Shown: positions 8,831 through 22,798, numbered from the stretch's first letter. The stretch: DNA of 64,000 bases from Axinella damicornis (GCA_963931865.1 OZ007512.1:8477361-8541360); one strand, 5' to 3'. The notes: generated by a model from the sequence alone, not told the origin. Numbers and translations are program-made.

Positions 8831-11800
8831 CAAGAGGAGCCTGGGAATGAGGTTAGCCCTGGGCTTGTACTCCGTACTGGTACTCACTAGGGGAGCCTGG
8901 GAACGAGGCTAACCCTGACTTGTACTCCGAACTGGTGCTCACTAGGGGAGCCTGGGAACGAGGCTAGCCCAGGGATTGTACTCCGTACTGGTGCTCACCA
9001 GAGGAACCTGGGAACGAGGCTAACCCTGGGCGTGTACTCTGTACTGCTGCTCACCAAGGGAGCCAGGGAATGAGGCTAGCCATGAGTTTGCACTCTTTGC
9101 TGGTGCTCACCAGGACAGGGCTAGCCATGATCTTGAACTCCATACTGGTGACCATCAAGGGAGCCTGGGAACAAGGCTAGCCCAGGGGTTGTACTCCGCA
9201 CAGGTGCTCACCAGGGGAGCATGGCAAAAAGGCTACCCTATATATGTGCTCACCAGTGGAGCCTGGTATGAGGGGATTGTACTCCGTACTGGTACTCACC
9301 AGGGGAACCTCGGAACGGGGCTAGCCCTGGGCGTGAACTCTGTGCTAGTGCTCACCAGGGGAGCCTGGGAACAATGCTAGCTCTGGGATTGTAAACTCCG
9401 CACTGGAATGAGGCTAGCCCAGGGCTTATACTCTGTACTGGTGCTCACCAGGGCAGCCTGGAATGCGGTTAGCCCAGGGATTGTACTCCGTACTGGTGCT
9501 CACCAGGGGAACCTGGGAGCTAGGCTAGCCCTGGGTGAGAACTCTGTACTAGTGCTCAACAGGAGAGCCTGGAAACAAGGTTAGCCATGAGCTTGCACTC
9601 TGTACTGGTGCTCAACAGGGGAGCCTGGGAACAAGGCTAGCCCAGGGATTGTACTCTGCATTGGTGCTCACCAGGGAAGCCTGGGAACAAGGCTAGCCAT
9701 GGGATTGTATACTCCGTAATGGTGCTCACCAAAGGAGCCTGGGAATGAGGTTAGCCCTGGGATTGTACTCCGTACAGGTTCTCACCAGGGGAGCCGGGGA
9801 ACGAGGCTATATAGCCCTTGGCTTGTACTCCGCACTGGTGCTCACTAGGGGAGCTTGGGAACGAGGCAAGCCCTGGGCGTGTACTCTGTACTGGTGCTCA
9901 CCAGGGGAGCCAGGGAACGAGGCTAGCCATGAGCTTGCACTCCTTACTGGTGCTCACCAGGAGAGCCTGGGAACAAGGCAAGCCAAGAGTCCATACTGGT
10001 GCTCATCAGGGAGCCTGGGAACAAATCTAGCCAAGGGATTGTACTCCATACTGGTGTTCACCAGTGGAGACTGCGAACAAGGCTAGCCTGTATGCGTGCT
10101 CACCAGGGGAGCCTGCAATGAGGTTAGCCCAGGGATTGTAATCCGTTCTGGTGCTCACCAGGGGAACCTGGGAGCCAGCCTAGCCCTGGGTGTGAACTCT
10201 GTACTAGTGCTCACCAGGAGAGCTCGGAAACAAGGCTAGCCTTGAGCTTGCACTCTGTACTGGTGCTCAACAGGGGAGCATGGGAACAAGGCTAGCCAGG
10301 GATTGTACTCCGTACTGGTGCTCATCAGGGGAGCCTGGGAACAAGGTTAGCCTGTTAACGTGCTCACCAGGGAAGCCTGGAATGCGGCTAGCTCAGGGAT
10401 TGTGCTCCGTACTGGTGCTTACCAGGGGAGCCTGGGAACAAGGCTAGCCCAGGGATTGTATACTCGGCACTGGTGTTCTCCAGGGGCGCCTGGAATGAGG
10501 GTAGCCTAGGGCTTGTACTCCATACTGGCGCTCACCGTTCTAATTCGGCGAATCTCGAACTCCTTGTGTTTCTGCCGCTTGAACGTCACATCTTCCAGTT
10601 CTGTCTGACAGAAATGATATCATTGGAATGTCACCGACACATCCACAGTTCAAGTACAAGTACATTGTATCCATACAAGGTGCATCCAAATAAGGAGTGT
10701 CTGTACGCAGGATGTCACTACCTGGGCTAATTGCATCCTGAATTGGTTTCCCTGAATGAGCCTGGGAACGAGGTTAGACCTGGGCTTGTACTTCGTACTG
10801 GTGCACACAAGGGGAGCCTGGGAACGAAGCTAGCCTAGGGATTGTACTCCGTACTGGTGCTCACCAAAGGAGCCTGGGAATGAGGTTAGTCCTTCGATTG
10901 TACTTAGCACTTGTGCTCACCAAGGGAGCCGGGGATCGAGGCTATATAGCCCTTGGCTTGTAGTCCGCACTGGTGCTCACTAAGTGAGCCTGGGAATGAG
11001 GCAAGCCCTGGGCGTGTACTCCGTACTGGTGCTCAACAGGGGAGCCAGAAAACGAGGCTAGCCATGAGCTTGCTCTCCTTACTGGTTCTCACCAAGAGAG
11101 CCTGGGAACAAGGCTAGGTAATAGTCCACACTGGTGCTCATCAGGGGAGCCTGGGAACAAATCTAGCCCAGGGCTTGTACTCCGTACTGGTGCTCATCAG
11201 GGGAGCATGGGAACAAGACTAGCCCAGGGCTTGTACTCTGCATTGGTGCTCACCAGGGGAGCCTGGGAACAAGAAGAGCCCTGGGATTGTATACTCCGCA
11301 CTGGTGCTCTCCAGAGGAGCCTGTGATGAGGGTAGCCTAGGGCTTGTACTCCATACTGGCACTCACCGTTCTAATTCGGCGAATCTCGAACTCCTTGTGT
11401 GTCCGCCGCTTGAACGTCACATCTTCCAGTTCTGTCAGACAGAAATGATATCATTGGAATGTCACCCACACATCCACAGTTCAAGTACAATTACATTGTA
11501 TCCATACATGGTGCATCCAAATAAGGAGTGTCTGTACACAGGATGTCACTACCAGGGGCTAATTGCATCCTGAATTGGTTTCCCTAAATGAGCCTTGGAA
11601 AGAGGTTAGACCTGGGATTGTACTTCGCACTGGTGCACACAAGGGGAGCCTGGGAACGAGGCTAGCCCTGAGTTTGTACTACACACTAGTGCTCACTAGG
11701 GGAGCCTTGGAACAAAGCTACCCTAGGGATTGTACTCCGTACTGGTACTCACTAAGGGAGCCTGGGAATGAGGTTAGCGCTGGGATTGTACTCTGTACTG

Positions 11801-14800
11801 GTGCTCACCAGGGGAGCCGGGGAATGAGGCTATATAGCCGTTGGCTTGTACTCCGCACTGGTGCTCACTAGGGCAGCCTGGGAACAAGGCTAGCCTGTAT
11901 ACGTGCTCACCAGGGGAGCCTGGAATGCGACTAGCCCAGGAATTGTACTGTGTACTGGTGCTCACCAGGGGAAACTGGGAACGAGGCTAGCCATGAATGT
12001 GAACTCTGTATTAGGGCTCACCAGGAAAACCTGGGAACAAGGCGGGAGCTTGCACTCTGTACTGGTGCTCATAAGTGGAGCCTGGGAACAAGCCTACCCC
12101 AGGGATTGTACTCTGCATTGGTGCTCACCAAGGGAGCCTGGGAACAAGGCTAGCCCTGGGATTGCATACTCCACACTGGTGCTCTCCAGGGGAACCTGGA
12201 ATGAGGCTTGCCCAGGGCTTATACTCTGTACTGGTGCTCACCAAGGCAGCCTGGGAATGAGGCTAGCGCTGGACTTATACTCCATTATGGCGCTCACCGT
12301 TCTCATTCGGCGAACCTCAAACTCCTTTTGTCTCCGTCGCTTGAACGTCTCATCTCCCAATTCTGTCAGACAGAAATGATGTCATGGGAATAACACCCAC
12401 ACAACCACAGTTGAAGTACATGTACATTGTATCCATACAAGGTGCATCCAAATAAGGAGTGTCTCTACACAGGATTCACTACCTGGGCTAATTGCATCCT
12501 GAATTGGTTTCCCTGAATGAGCCTGGGAACGAGGTTAGAACTGGGCTTGTACTTCGTACAGGTGCACACCAGGGGAGCCTGGAAACGAGGCTAGCCCTGG
12601 GTTTGTACTCTACACTCGTGCTCACTAGGGGAGCCTGGGAACGAAGCTAGCCTAGGGATAGGATTGTACTTTGTACTGGTGCTCACCAAGGGTGCCTGGG
12701 AATCAGGTTAGCCCTTTGATTGTACTTAGTACTAGTGCTCACCAGGGGAGCCGGGGATCGAGGCTATATAGCCCTTGGCTTTTACTCCGCACTGGTGCTC
12801 ACTAAGGGAGCCTGGGAACGAGGCTAGCCCTGACTTGTACTCCGCACTGGAGCTCACTAGAGGAGCCTGGGAACGAGGCAAGCCCTGGGCGTGAACTCCA
12901 TACTGGTGCTCACCAGGAGAGCCTGGGAACAAGGCTAGCCATGAGTCCATACTGGTGCTCATCAGGGGAGTCTGGAAACAAATCTAGCCCAGGGATTGTA
13001 CTCCATACTGGTGCTCACCAGGGTAGCCTGGGAACAAGGCTAGCCTGTATACGTGCTCACCAGGGGAGCCTGGAATGCGGTTAGCGCAGGGATTGTACTC
13101 CGTACTGGTGCTCACCAAGGGGACCTGGGAGCTAGGCTAGCCCTGGGTGTGAACTCTGTACTAGAGCTCACCAGGAGAGCCTGTAAACAAGGCTATAGCC
13201 ATGAGCTTGCACTCTGTACTGGTGCTCAACAAGGGAGCTTGGGTACAAGGCTAGCCCAGGGATGGTACTCTGCATTGGTGCTCACAAGGGGAGCCTGGGA
13301 AAAAGGCTAGCCATGGGTTGGTTACTCCGCACTGGTGCTCTCCAAGGGAACCTGGAATGACACTAGCCCAGGGCTTATACTCTGTACTGGTGCTCACCAG
13401 GGCAGCATGGCAACGAGGCTTGCACTGGGCTTGTACTCCATACTGGCACTCACCGTTCTAATTTGGCGAACCTCGAACTCCTTTTGTCTCCGTCGCTTGA
13501 ACGTCTCATCTTCCAATTCTGCCAGTCAGAAATGATGTCATTGGAATAACACCCACACAACCACAGTTGAAGTACAAGTACATTGTATCCATACAAGGTG
13601 CATCCAAATAAGGAGAGTCTGTGCAAAGGATGTCACAACCTGGGCTAATTCCTTCCTGAATTGGTTTCCTTCAATGAGCATAGGAACGAGGTTATCCCTG
13701 TGCTTGTACTCCGCACTGGTGCTCACTAGGGGAGCCTGGGAACGAGGCAAACCGAGGGATTGTAGTCTGTACTGGTGCTCACCAAGGGAGCCTGGAAACG
13801 AGGCTAGCCATGAGCTTGCACTCCATACTGATGCTACTAAGGGGAGCCCGGGAACAAGGCCAGCCAGGGATTGTACTCCGTACTGGTGCTCACCAGGGGA
13901 GCATGGGAACAAGGCTAGCCTGTATACGTGCTCACCAGGAGAGCCTGGAATGCGGCTAGCTCAGGGATTGTACTCCGTACTGGTGCTCTCCAGGTGAACC
14001 TGTGAACGAGGCTAACCCTGGGCGTGAACTATGTACTAGTTCTCACCAGGAGAGCCTGGGAACAAGACTCGCCATGAGCTTACACTCTGTACTGGTGCTA
14101 ATCAAGGGAGCCTTGGAACAAGGCTAGCCCAGGGATTGTACTCTGCACTGGTGCTCACCAGGGGAGCTTGGGAACGAAGTTAGCCTAGGGATTGTACACC
14201 GTACTGGTGCTCACCAAAGGAGCCTGAGAATGAGGTTAGCCCTGGGATTGTACTCCGTACAGGTTCTCACCAGGAAAGCCGGGGAACGAGGCTATACAGC
14301 CCTTGGCTTGTACTCCGCACTGGTGCTCACTAGGGGAGCTTGGGAACGAGTCAAGCCCTGGGCGTGTACTCTGTACTGGTGCTCACCAGGGGAGCCAGGG
14401 AACGAGGCTAGCCATGAGCTTGGACTCCTTACTGGTGCTCACCAGGAGAGCCTGGGAACAAGGCTAGTCAAGAGTCCATACTGGTGCTCATCAAGGAAGA
14501 CTGGGAACAAATCTAGCCCAGGGATTGTACTCCATACTGGTGCTCACCAGTGGAGCCTGCGAACAAGGCTAGCCTGTATACGTGCTCACCAGGGGAGCCT
14601 GGAATGCGGTTAGCCCAGGGATTGTAATCCGTACTGGTGCTCACCAGGGGAACCTGAGAGCTAGCCCAGCCCTGGGTGTAAACTCTGTACTAGTGCTCAC
14701 CAGGAGAGCTCGGAAACAAGGCTAGCCTTGAGCTTGCACTCTGTACTGGTGCTCAACAGGGGAGCCTGGTAACGAGGCTAGCCCTGGGTTTGTACTCGAG

Positions 14801-17800
14801 ACTTGTGCTCACAAGGGGATCCTGGGAACGACGCAAACCTAGAGATTGTACTCTGTACTGGTGCACACAAGGGGAGCTTGGAAACGAGGCTAGCCATGAG
14901 CTTGCACTCGGTACTGGTGCTCACCAAAGAGCTTTGGAACAAGGCTAGCCATGACCTTGCACTCCATACTGGTGCTCATCAGGGGAGCATGGGAACAAGG
15001 CTAGCCAGGGATTGTACTCCGTACTGGTGCTCATCAGGGGAGCCTGGGAACAAGGATAGCCTGTTAACGTGCTCACCAGGGGAGCCTGGAATGCGGCTAG
15101 CTCAGGGATTGTACTCCGTACTGGTGCTCACCAGGGGAGCCTGGGAACAAGGCTAGCCCAGGGATTGTATACTTGGCACTGGTGCTCTCCAGGGGCGCCT
15201 GGAATGAGGGTAGCCAAGGGCTTGTACTCCATACTGGCGCTCACCGTTCTAATTCGGCGAATCTCGAACTCCTTGTGTCTCTGCCGCTTGAACGTCACAT
15301 CTTCCAGTTCTGTCAGACAGAAATGATATCATTGGAATGTCACCGACACATCCACAGTTCAAGTACAAGTACACTGTATCCATACATGGTGCATCCAAAT
15401 AAGGAGTGTCTGTATGCAGGATGTCACTACCTGGGCTAATTGAATCCTGAATTGGTTTCCTTGAATGAGCCTGGAAACGAGGTTAGACCTGGGCTTGTAC
15501 TTCGTACTGGTGCACACAAGGGGAGCCTGGGAACGAAGCTAGCCTAGGGATTGTACTCCGTACTGGTGCTCACCAAAGGAGCCTGGGAATGAGGTTAGCC
15601 CTTCGATTGTACTTAGCACTGGTGCTCACCAAGGGAGCCGGGGATCGAGGCTATATAGCCCTTGGCTTGTAGTCCGCACTGGTGCTCACTAAGTGAGCCT
15701 GGGAACGAGGCAAGCCATGGGCGTGTACTCTGTACTGGTGCTCAACAGGGGAGCCAGGGATCGAGGCTAGCCATGAGCTTGCTCTCCTTACTGGTTCTCA
15801 CCAAGAGAGCCTGGGAACAAGGCTACGTAATAGTCCACAGTGGTGCTCATCAGGGGAGCCTGGGAACAAATCTAGCCCAGGGCTTGTACTCCGTACTGGT
15901 GCTCACCAGGAAAACCTTGGAGCTAGGCTAGCCCTGGGTGTGAACTCTGTACTAGTTCTCACCAGGAGAGCCTGGAAACAAGGCTAGCCTTGAGCTTGCG
16001 CTCTGTACTGATGCTCAACAGGGGAGCCTGGGAACAAGGCTAGCCCAGGGATTGTACTCTGCATTGGTGATCACCAGGGGAGCCTGGGAACAAGGCTAGC
16101 CATGGGATTCTATATTCCGCACTGGTGCTTTCCAGGGGAACCTGGAATGAGGCTAGCCCAGGGCTTATACTCTGTACTGGTGCTCACCAGGGCAGCATGG
16201 GAACGAGGCTAGCACTGGGCTTGTACTCCATACTGGCGCTCACCGTTCTCATTCGGCGAACCTCAAACTCCTTTTGTCTCCGTCGCTTGAACGTCTCATC
16301 TTCCAATTCAGTCAGACAGAAATGATGTCATTGGAATAACTCCCACACAACCACAGTTGAAGTACAAGTACATTGTATCCATACAAGGTGCATCCAAATA
16401 AGGAGAGTCTGTACAAAGGATGTCACAACCTGGGCTAATTCCATCCTGAATTGGTTTCCCTCAATGAGCCTAGGAACGAGGTTATCCCAGGGCTTGTACT
16501 CCGCACTGGTGCTCTCTAGGGGAGCCTGAACGAGGCAAACCTAGGGATTGTACTCTGTACTGGTACTCACCAGGGGAGCTTGGGAACGAAGTTAGCCTAG
16601 GGATTGTACTCCGTACTGGTGCTCACCAAGGGAGCCTGGAAATGAGTTAAGCCATGAGATTGTACTCCGTACTGGGATGAGCCGGGGAAAGAGGCTACGT
16701 AGCCCTTGGCTTGTACTCCGTACTGGTCTCACTAGGGGACCTTGGGAACGAGGCAAGCCCTGGGCGTGTACTCTATACTGGTGCTTACCAGGGGAGCCAG
16801 GGAACGAGGCTAGCCTTGAGCGTGCACTCCTTACTGGTGCTCACCACGAGAGCCTGGGAACAAGGCTAGCCATGAGTCCATACTGGTGCTTATCAGGGGA
16901 GCCTGCGAACAAGGCTAGCCCAGGGATTGTACTCCATACTGGTGCTCACCCGGGGAGCCTGGGAACAAGGCTAGCCTGTATACGTGCTTACCAAGGGAGC
17001 ATGGAATGCGGCTAGCCCAGGGATTGCACTCCGTACTGGTGCTCACAAGGGGAACCAGGGAATGAGGCTAGCCCTGGGTATGAACTCTGTACTAGTGCTC
17101 GCAAGGAGAGCCTGGGAACAAGGGTAGCCATGAGCTTGCACTCTGTACTGGTGCTCATCAGTGGAGCATGGGAACAAGTCTAGCCCAGGGCTTGTACTCT
17201 GCATTGGTGCTCACCAGGGGAGCCTGGGAACAAGGGTAGCCCTGTGATTGTATACTCCGCACTGGTGCTCTCCAGAGGAGCCTGGGATGAGGGTAGCCTA
17301 GGGTTTGTACTCCATACTGGCACCCACCGTTCTAATTCGGCGAATCTCGAACTCCTTGTGGGTCCGCCGCTTGAACGTCACATCTTCCAGTTCTGTCAAA
17401 CAGAAATGATATCATTGGAATGTCACCCACACATCCACAGTTCAAGTACAAGTACATTGTATCCATACATGGTGCATCCAAATAAGGAGTGTCTGTACAC
17501 AGGATGTCACTACCAGGGGCTAATTGCATCCTGAATTGGTTTCCCAAAATGAGCCTGGGAAAGAGGTTAGACCTGGGCTTGTACTTCGCACTGGTGCACA
17601 CCAGGGGAGCCTGGGAACGAGGCTAGCCCTGAGTTTGTACTACACACTGGTGCTCACTAGGGGAGCCTTAGAACGAAGCTACCCTAGGGATTGTACTCCG
17701 TACTGGTGCTCACCAAGGGAGCCTGGGAATGAGGTTGGCGCTGGGATTGTACTCTGTACTGGTGCTCACCAGGGGAGCCGGGGAACGAGGCTATATAGCC

Positions 17801-20800
17801 GTTGGCTTGTACTCCGCACTGGTGTTCACTAGGGCAGCCTGGGAACAGGGCTAGCCCTGGGTTTGTACTCTATACTCGTGCTCACTAAGGGAGCCTGGGA
17901 ACGAAGCTAGCCTAGGGATAGGATTGTACTCCGTATTGGTGCTCACCAAGGGAGCCTGGGAATCAGGTTAGCCCTGGGATTGTACTTAGTATTAGTGCTC
18001 ACCAGGGGAGTCGGGGATCGAGGCTATATAGCACTTGGCTTGTACTCCGCACTGGTGCTCACTAAGGGAGCCTGGGAACGAGGCTAGCCCTGACTTGTAC
18101 TCCGCACTGGAGCTCATTAGAGGAGCCTGGGAACGAGGCAAGCCCTCGGCGTGTACTCCATACAGGTGCTCACCAGGAGAGCCTGGGAACAAGGCTAGCC
18201 ATGAGTCCATACTGGTGCTCATCAGGGGAGTCTGGAAACAAATCTAGCCCAGGGATTGTACTCCATACTGCATGGTGCTCACCAGGGCAGCCTGGGAACA
18301 AGGCTAGCCTGTATACGTGCTCACCAGGGGAGCCTGGAATGCGGTTAGCGCAGGGATTGTACTCCGTACTGGTGCTCACCAAGTGGACCTGGGAGCTAGG
18401 CTAGCCCTGGGTGTAAACTCTGTACTAGTGCACACCAGGAGAGCCTGTAAACAAGGCTATAGCCATGAGCTTGCACTCTGTACTGGTGCTCAACAGGGGA
18501 GCTTGGGTACAAGGCTAGCCCAGGGATTGTACTCTGCATTGGTGCTCACCAGGGGAGCCTGGGAACAAGGCTAGCCCAGGGATTGTATACTCCGCACTGG
18601 TGCTATCCAGGGGAACCTGGAATGAGACTAGCCCAGGGCTTATACTCTGTACTGGTGCTCACCAGGGCAGCATTGGAACGAGGCTTTCACTGGGCTTGTA
18701 CTCCATACTGGCACTCACCGTTCTCATTCGGCGAACCTCGAACTCCTTTTGTCTCCGTCGCTTGAACGTCTCATCTTCCATTTCTGCCAGTCAGAAATGA
18801 TGTCATTGGAATAACACCCACACAACCACAGTTGAAGTACAAGTACATTGTATCCATACAAGGTGCATCCAAATAAGGAGAGTCTGTACAAAGGATGTTA
18901 CAACCTGGGCTAATTCCTTCCTGAAATGGTTTCCTTCAATGAGCATAGGAACGAGGTTATCCCTGGGCTTGTACTCCGCACTGGTGCTCACTAGGGGAGC
19001 CTGGGAACGAGGCAAACCGAGGGATTGTACTCTGTACTGGTGCTCACCAAGGGAGCCTGGAAACGAGGCTAGCCATGAGCTTGCACTCCATACTGATGCT
19101 ACTAAGGGGAGCCCGGGAACAAGGCTAGCCAGGGATTGTACTCCGTACTGGTGCTCACCAGGGAAGCATGAGAACAAGGCTAGCCGGTATACGTGCTCAC
19201 CAGGGGAGCCTGGAATGCGGATAGCTCAGGGATTGTACTACGTACTGGTGCTCTCCAGGTGAACCTGGGAACGAGGCTAGCCGTGGGCATGAACTATGTA
19301 CTAGTGCTCCCCAGGAGAGCCTGGGAACAAGACTCGCCATGGGCTTACACTCTGTACTAGTGCTAATCAAGGGAGCCTTGGAACAAGGCTAGCCCAGGGA
19401 TTGTACTCTGCACTGGTACTAACCAGGGGAGCCTGGGAACAGGGCTAGCCCTAGGATTGAATTCTCTGCACTGGTGCTTTCCAGGGGAGCCTGCAATGAG
19501 GCTAGCCCAGGGCTGTACTGGTGCTAGCCCTAGGATTGTATACTCTGCACTGGTGCTTTCCAGGGGAGCCTGGAATGAGGCTAGCCCATGGCTGTACTGG
19601 TGCTCACCAGGGAAGCATGGGAACGAGGCTAGCTCTTGGCTTGTACTCCATACTGGCACTCACCGTTCTCATTCGGCAAACCTCGAACTCCTTTTGTGTC
19701 CGCCACTTGAACGTCGCATCTTCCAATTCTGTCAGACAGAAGTGATATCATTGGAATATCACCCACACAACCACAGTTTAAGTACAAGTACATTGTATCC
19801 ATACTAAGGAGAGTCTGTACACAGGATGTCACAACCTGGGCTAATTGCATCCTGAATTGGTTTCCCTAAATGAGACTGATAACCAGGTTATCCCTGAGCT
19901 TGTACTCCGCACATGTGCTCACCGGAGGAGTCTGGTAACGAGGCTAGCCCTGGGATTGTATACTCCGCACTGGTGCTCACTAGGGGAGCCTGAAAACGAG
20001 GCAAACCTAGGGATTGTACTCTGTACTGGTGCTCACCAGGGGAGCCTGGGAACGAGGCTAGCCATGAGCTTGCACTGGGTACGGGTGCTCACCAAGAGAC
20101 CCTTAGAATAAGGCTAGCCATGACCTTGCCCTCCTTACTGGTGCTCATCAGGGGAGCAAGGGAACAAGGTTAACCAGGGATTCTACTCCGTACTGGTGCT
20201 CACCAGGGGACCCTGGGAACAAGGCTAGCCTGCGTACGTGCTCACAAGGGGAGACGGGAATGCGGCTAGCCCAGGGATTGTACTCCGTACTGGTGCTCAC
20301 AAGGAGAACCTGGGAACGACGCTAGCCCGGGGCGTGAACCCTGTACTAGTGCTCACCAGGAGAGCCTGGGAACAAGGCTAGCCCTGGGCTGTACTCTGCA
20401 CTGGTGCTCACCAGGGGAGCCTGGGAACAAGGCTAGCCCTTGGATTGTATACTCCGCACTGGTGCTTTCTGGGAACGAGGCTAGCAGTGGGCTTGTATTC
20501 CATACTGGCGCTCACCGTTCTCATTCGGCGAACCTCAAACTCCTTTTGTCTCCGCCGCTTGAACGTCTCATCTTCCAATTTTGTCAGACAGAAATGATGT
20601 CATTGGAATGTCACCACAGTTCAAGTACAAGTACATTGTATCCATACATGATGCATCCAAACAAGGAGTGTCTGTACACAGGATGTCACAACCTGGGCTA
20701 ATTGCATCCTGAATTGGTTTCCCTGAATGAGCCTGGGAACGAGGTTATCCCTGGGCTTGAACTCCCCACTGGTGCTCACCAGAGGAGCCTAGGAACGAGG

Positions 20801-22247
20801 CTAGCCCTGGGTTTGTACTCCACACTGGTGCTCACTAGGGAAGCCAGGGAACGAGGCTAGCTATGGGGCTTGTACTCCGTACTGGTGCTCACCAAGGGAG
20901 CACGGGAACGAGGCTATATAACCCTGGGCTTGTACTCCAAACTGGTGCTCACTAGGGGAGCCTGGGAACGAGGATAGCCCTGATTTGTACTCCGAACTGG
21001 TGCTCACTAGGGGAGCCTGGAAACGAGGCTAGCCCTAGGTGTGTACTCTGTACTGGTGCACACCAGGGAACGAGGCTAGCAATGAGCTTCCACTCCGTAC
21101 TGGTGCTCACCAGGGGAACCTGGGAACGACACAAGCCCTGGGCATGTACTCTGTACTGGTGCTCACCAGGGGAGCCAGGGAACGAGGATAGCCATGAGCT
21201 TACACTCCTTACTGGTGCTCACCAGGAGAGCCTTGGAACAAAGCTAGCCATGAGCTTGCAGTCCGTACTGGTGCAAACAAGGGAGCCTGGGAATAAGGCA
21301 AGCCCAGGGATTGTACTCCGTACTGGTGCTCACAAGGGGAGCCTGGGAACAATGCTAGCCCTGGGATCGTATCCTCCGCACTGGTGCTCACCAGGGAGCC
21401 AGGGATGAGGCTAGCCTTGAGCTTGCACTCCGTACTGGTGCTTACCAGGAGAGCCTGGGAACAAGGCTAGCCATGAGCTTGCAATCCGCACTGGTGCTCA
21501 ATAGGGGATCCTGGGAACAAGTCTAGCCCAGGGATTGCACTTCGAACTGGGGCTCACCAGGGGAGACTGGGAACAAGGCTAACCTTGGGATTGTACACTC
21601 TGCACTGGTGCTCACCAGGGGAGCCTGGAATGAGGCTAGCGCAGGGCTTGTACTCCGAACTTGTGCTCACCGTTCTCATTCGGCGAACCTCGAACTCCTT
21701 TTGTCTCCGCCCTTTCAACGCCTCATCTTCCAGTTCTGTCTGACAGATATGATGTCATTGGAATGTCACCCACACAACCACAGTTCAAGTACAAGTTCAT
21801 TGTATCCATACATGGTGCATACAAATAAGGAGTGTCTGCACACAGGATGTCACTACCTGGGCTAATTGCATCCTGAATTGGTTTCCCTAAATGAGCCTGG
21901 GAACGAGGTTAGCCCTTCGATTGTACTTAGCACTGGTGCTCACTAGGGGAGCCTGGGAACGAGGCTAGCCCTGGGTTTGTACTCCGCACTGGTGCTCACT
22001 AGGGGAGCCTGGGAACGAGGCTAGCCCTGGGTTTGTACTCCGCACTGGTGCTCACTAGGGGAGCCTGGGAACGAGGCTAGCTCAGGGATTGTACTCCGTA
22101 CTGGTGCTCACCAGGGGAGCCTGGGAACGAGGCTAGCCCTGGGTGTGTACTCTGTAAAGGTGCTCACCAGAGGGGCCAGGGAACGAGGCTAGCCATGAGT
22201 TTGCATTCCGTACTTTTTCTCACCAGGAGAGCCTGGGAACAAGGCTA
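8831..22247. repeat. 56-bp satellite array, domain IIb
   Basis: Monomer array with spacers at 10536-10760, 11367-11592, 12298-12521, 13454-13678, 15245-15469, 16244-16468, 17328-17553, 18719-18943, 19664-19874, 20516-20731 and 21671-21895. The 8831-10535 stretch has no spacer. The 19664 spacer lacks the segment around tggtgcatccaa. Blocks at about 12.7-14.0 kb recur at about 18.0-19.3 kb (offset about 5,265). The 19.8-22.2 kb stretch matches 60.6-63.1 kb (offset about 40.8-41.0 kb). No gene seen. Confidence 0.95.
10536..10760 (-). repeat. Reference full-length spacer unit
   Basis: A 225-bp non-satellite segment between monomers. Plus-strand landmarks in order: gttctaattcggcgaat, gaacgtcacatcttccag, tgtctgacagaaatgat, tcaagtacaagtacattg, ccaaataaggagtgtctg, ctgggctaattgcatcc, gaattggtttccctgaatg. 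Minus-strand 10600-10536 is the exon-like segment (LEDVTFKRQKHKEFEI), with a ctgtcagacag-type boundary upstream and GTGAGC downstream. In most spacers the minus strand upstream of it also has an open Cys-containing frame (DAPCMDTMYLYLNCGCV). The gap between that and the segment would be only 34 bp, unusually short for an intron. Confidence 0.7.
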
Positions 22248-22267
22248 ATTTGTATGGATGTACGTAC

Positions 22268-22789
22268 CTGTGCTGCGGCACATAACAGGGCTGGAATAAT
22301 GTCACAGCTGAAGAATGTACCCTACAGAGGGAAGATATGTAAGGGAACAAAATTAACCAATTCATGGCAAAACAATCCTATCATGGGATTCAGACAGTCT
22401 CACATCACAGAATGGTCTTCAAATGTAAACAAAGACATGAACCAAAATTATGGTTATGTGACTAGCTACATACCTTGCATCTGCTGATCCCACTCTCAAG
22501 ACATACTTGCGGGCCTGATTTTCCGTCAGTGAGGCAGGAACAGTTCTGATAGCTACCATCACCTTCAAAACGACAACCATCCCGTGCTTCGCCATCAACT
22601 TCCCTTCATCGCCCAACTTCTCTAAACGCTTATAGTGAGATTGGCCTGCTTCATCTCCTCGTATGCGCTCTTCACAGCTCTAAGAGACTACTTGTCAGTG
22701 CTTCGCTGGGTGTCCATTGATTCTAGGTCTTGTAGTAAGCCACGCCTGGGCTTCTTCACTGCTGGCCCGTCTGTACTATTCACCAGTCG
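22268..22789 (-). pseudogene. Unrecognised gene fragment, core 2
   Basis: Equivalent of 1654-2175 with the same in-frame TAG and frame change. Here the first frame starts MDTQRSTDK rather than METQRSADK, and AAKK becomes AVKK. The long second frame (22474-22679) codes the same residues as core 1. The 40-bp segment 22268-22307 codes the same CDIIPALLCAAAQ with two synonymous third-base differences (ATC to ATT, ATA to ATT). The MITE lies just upstream, so any exon further 5' is separated by it. Confidence 0.55.
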
Positions 22790-22798
22790 ATCTCAGAC
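22790..22798. repeat. Target-site duplication, left
   Basis: atctcagac immediately before the element. It differs by one base from the right copy and from the empty sites in cores 1 and 3 (ttctcagac). If the mismatched base is not counted, the duplication is 8 bp. Confidence 0.8.

Noticed and set aside
10536..10760. Spacer as a tRNA-derived SINE or small RNA gene
   Set aside because: No A/B box pair, poly-A tail, terminal T run or clover-leaf could be seen, and no target duplications flank it.
8831..22247. CRISPR-like array of regularly spaced repeats
   Set aside because: Monomers are contiguous and diverged, with no unique spacers between identical repeats, no leader and no cas genes; the sequence is clearly eukaryotic.
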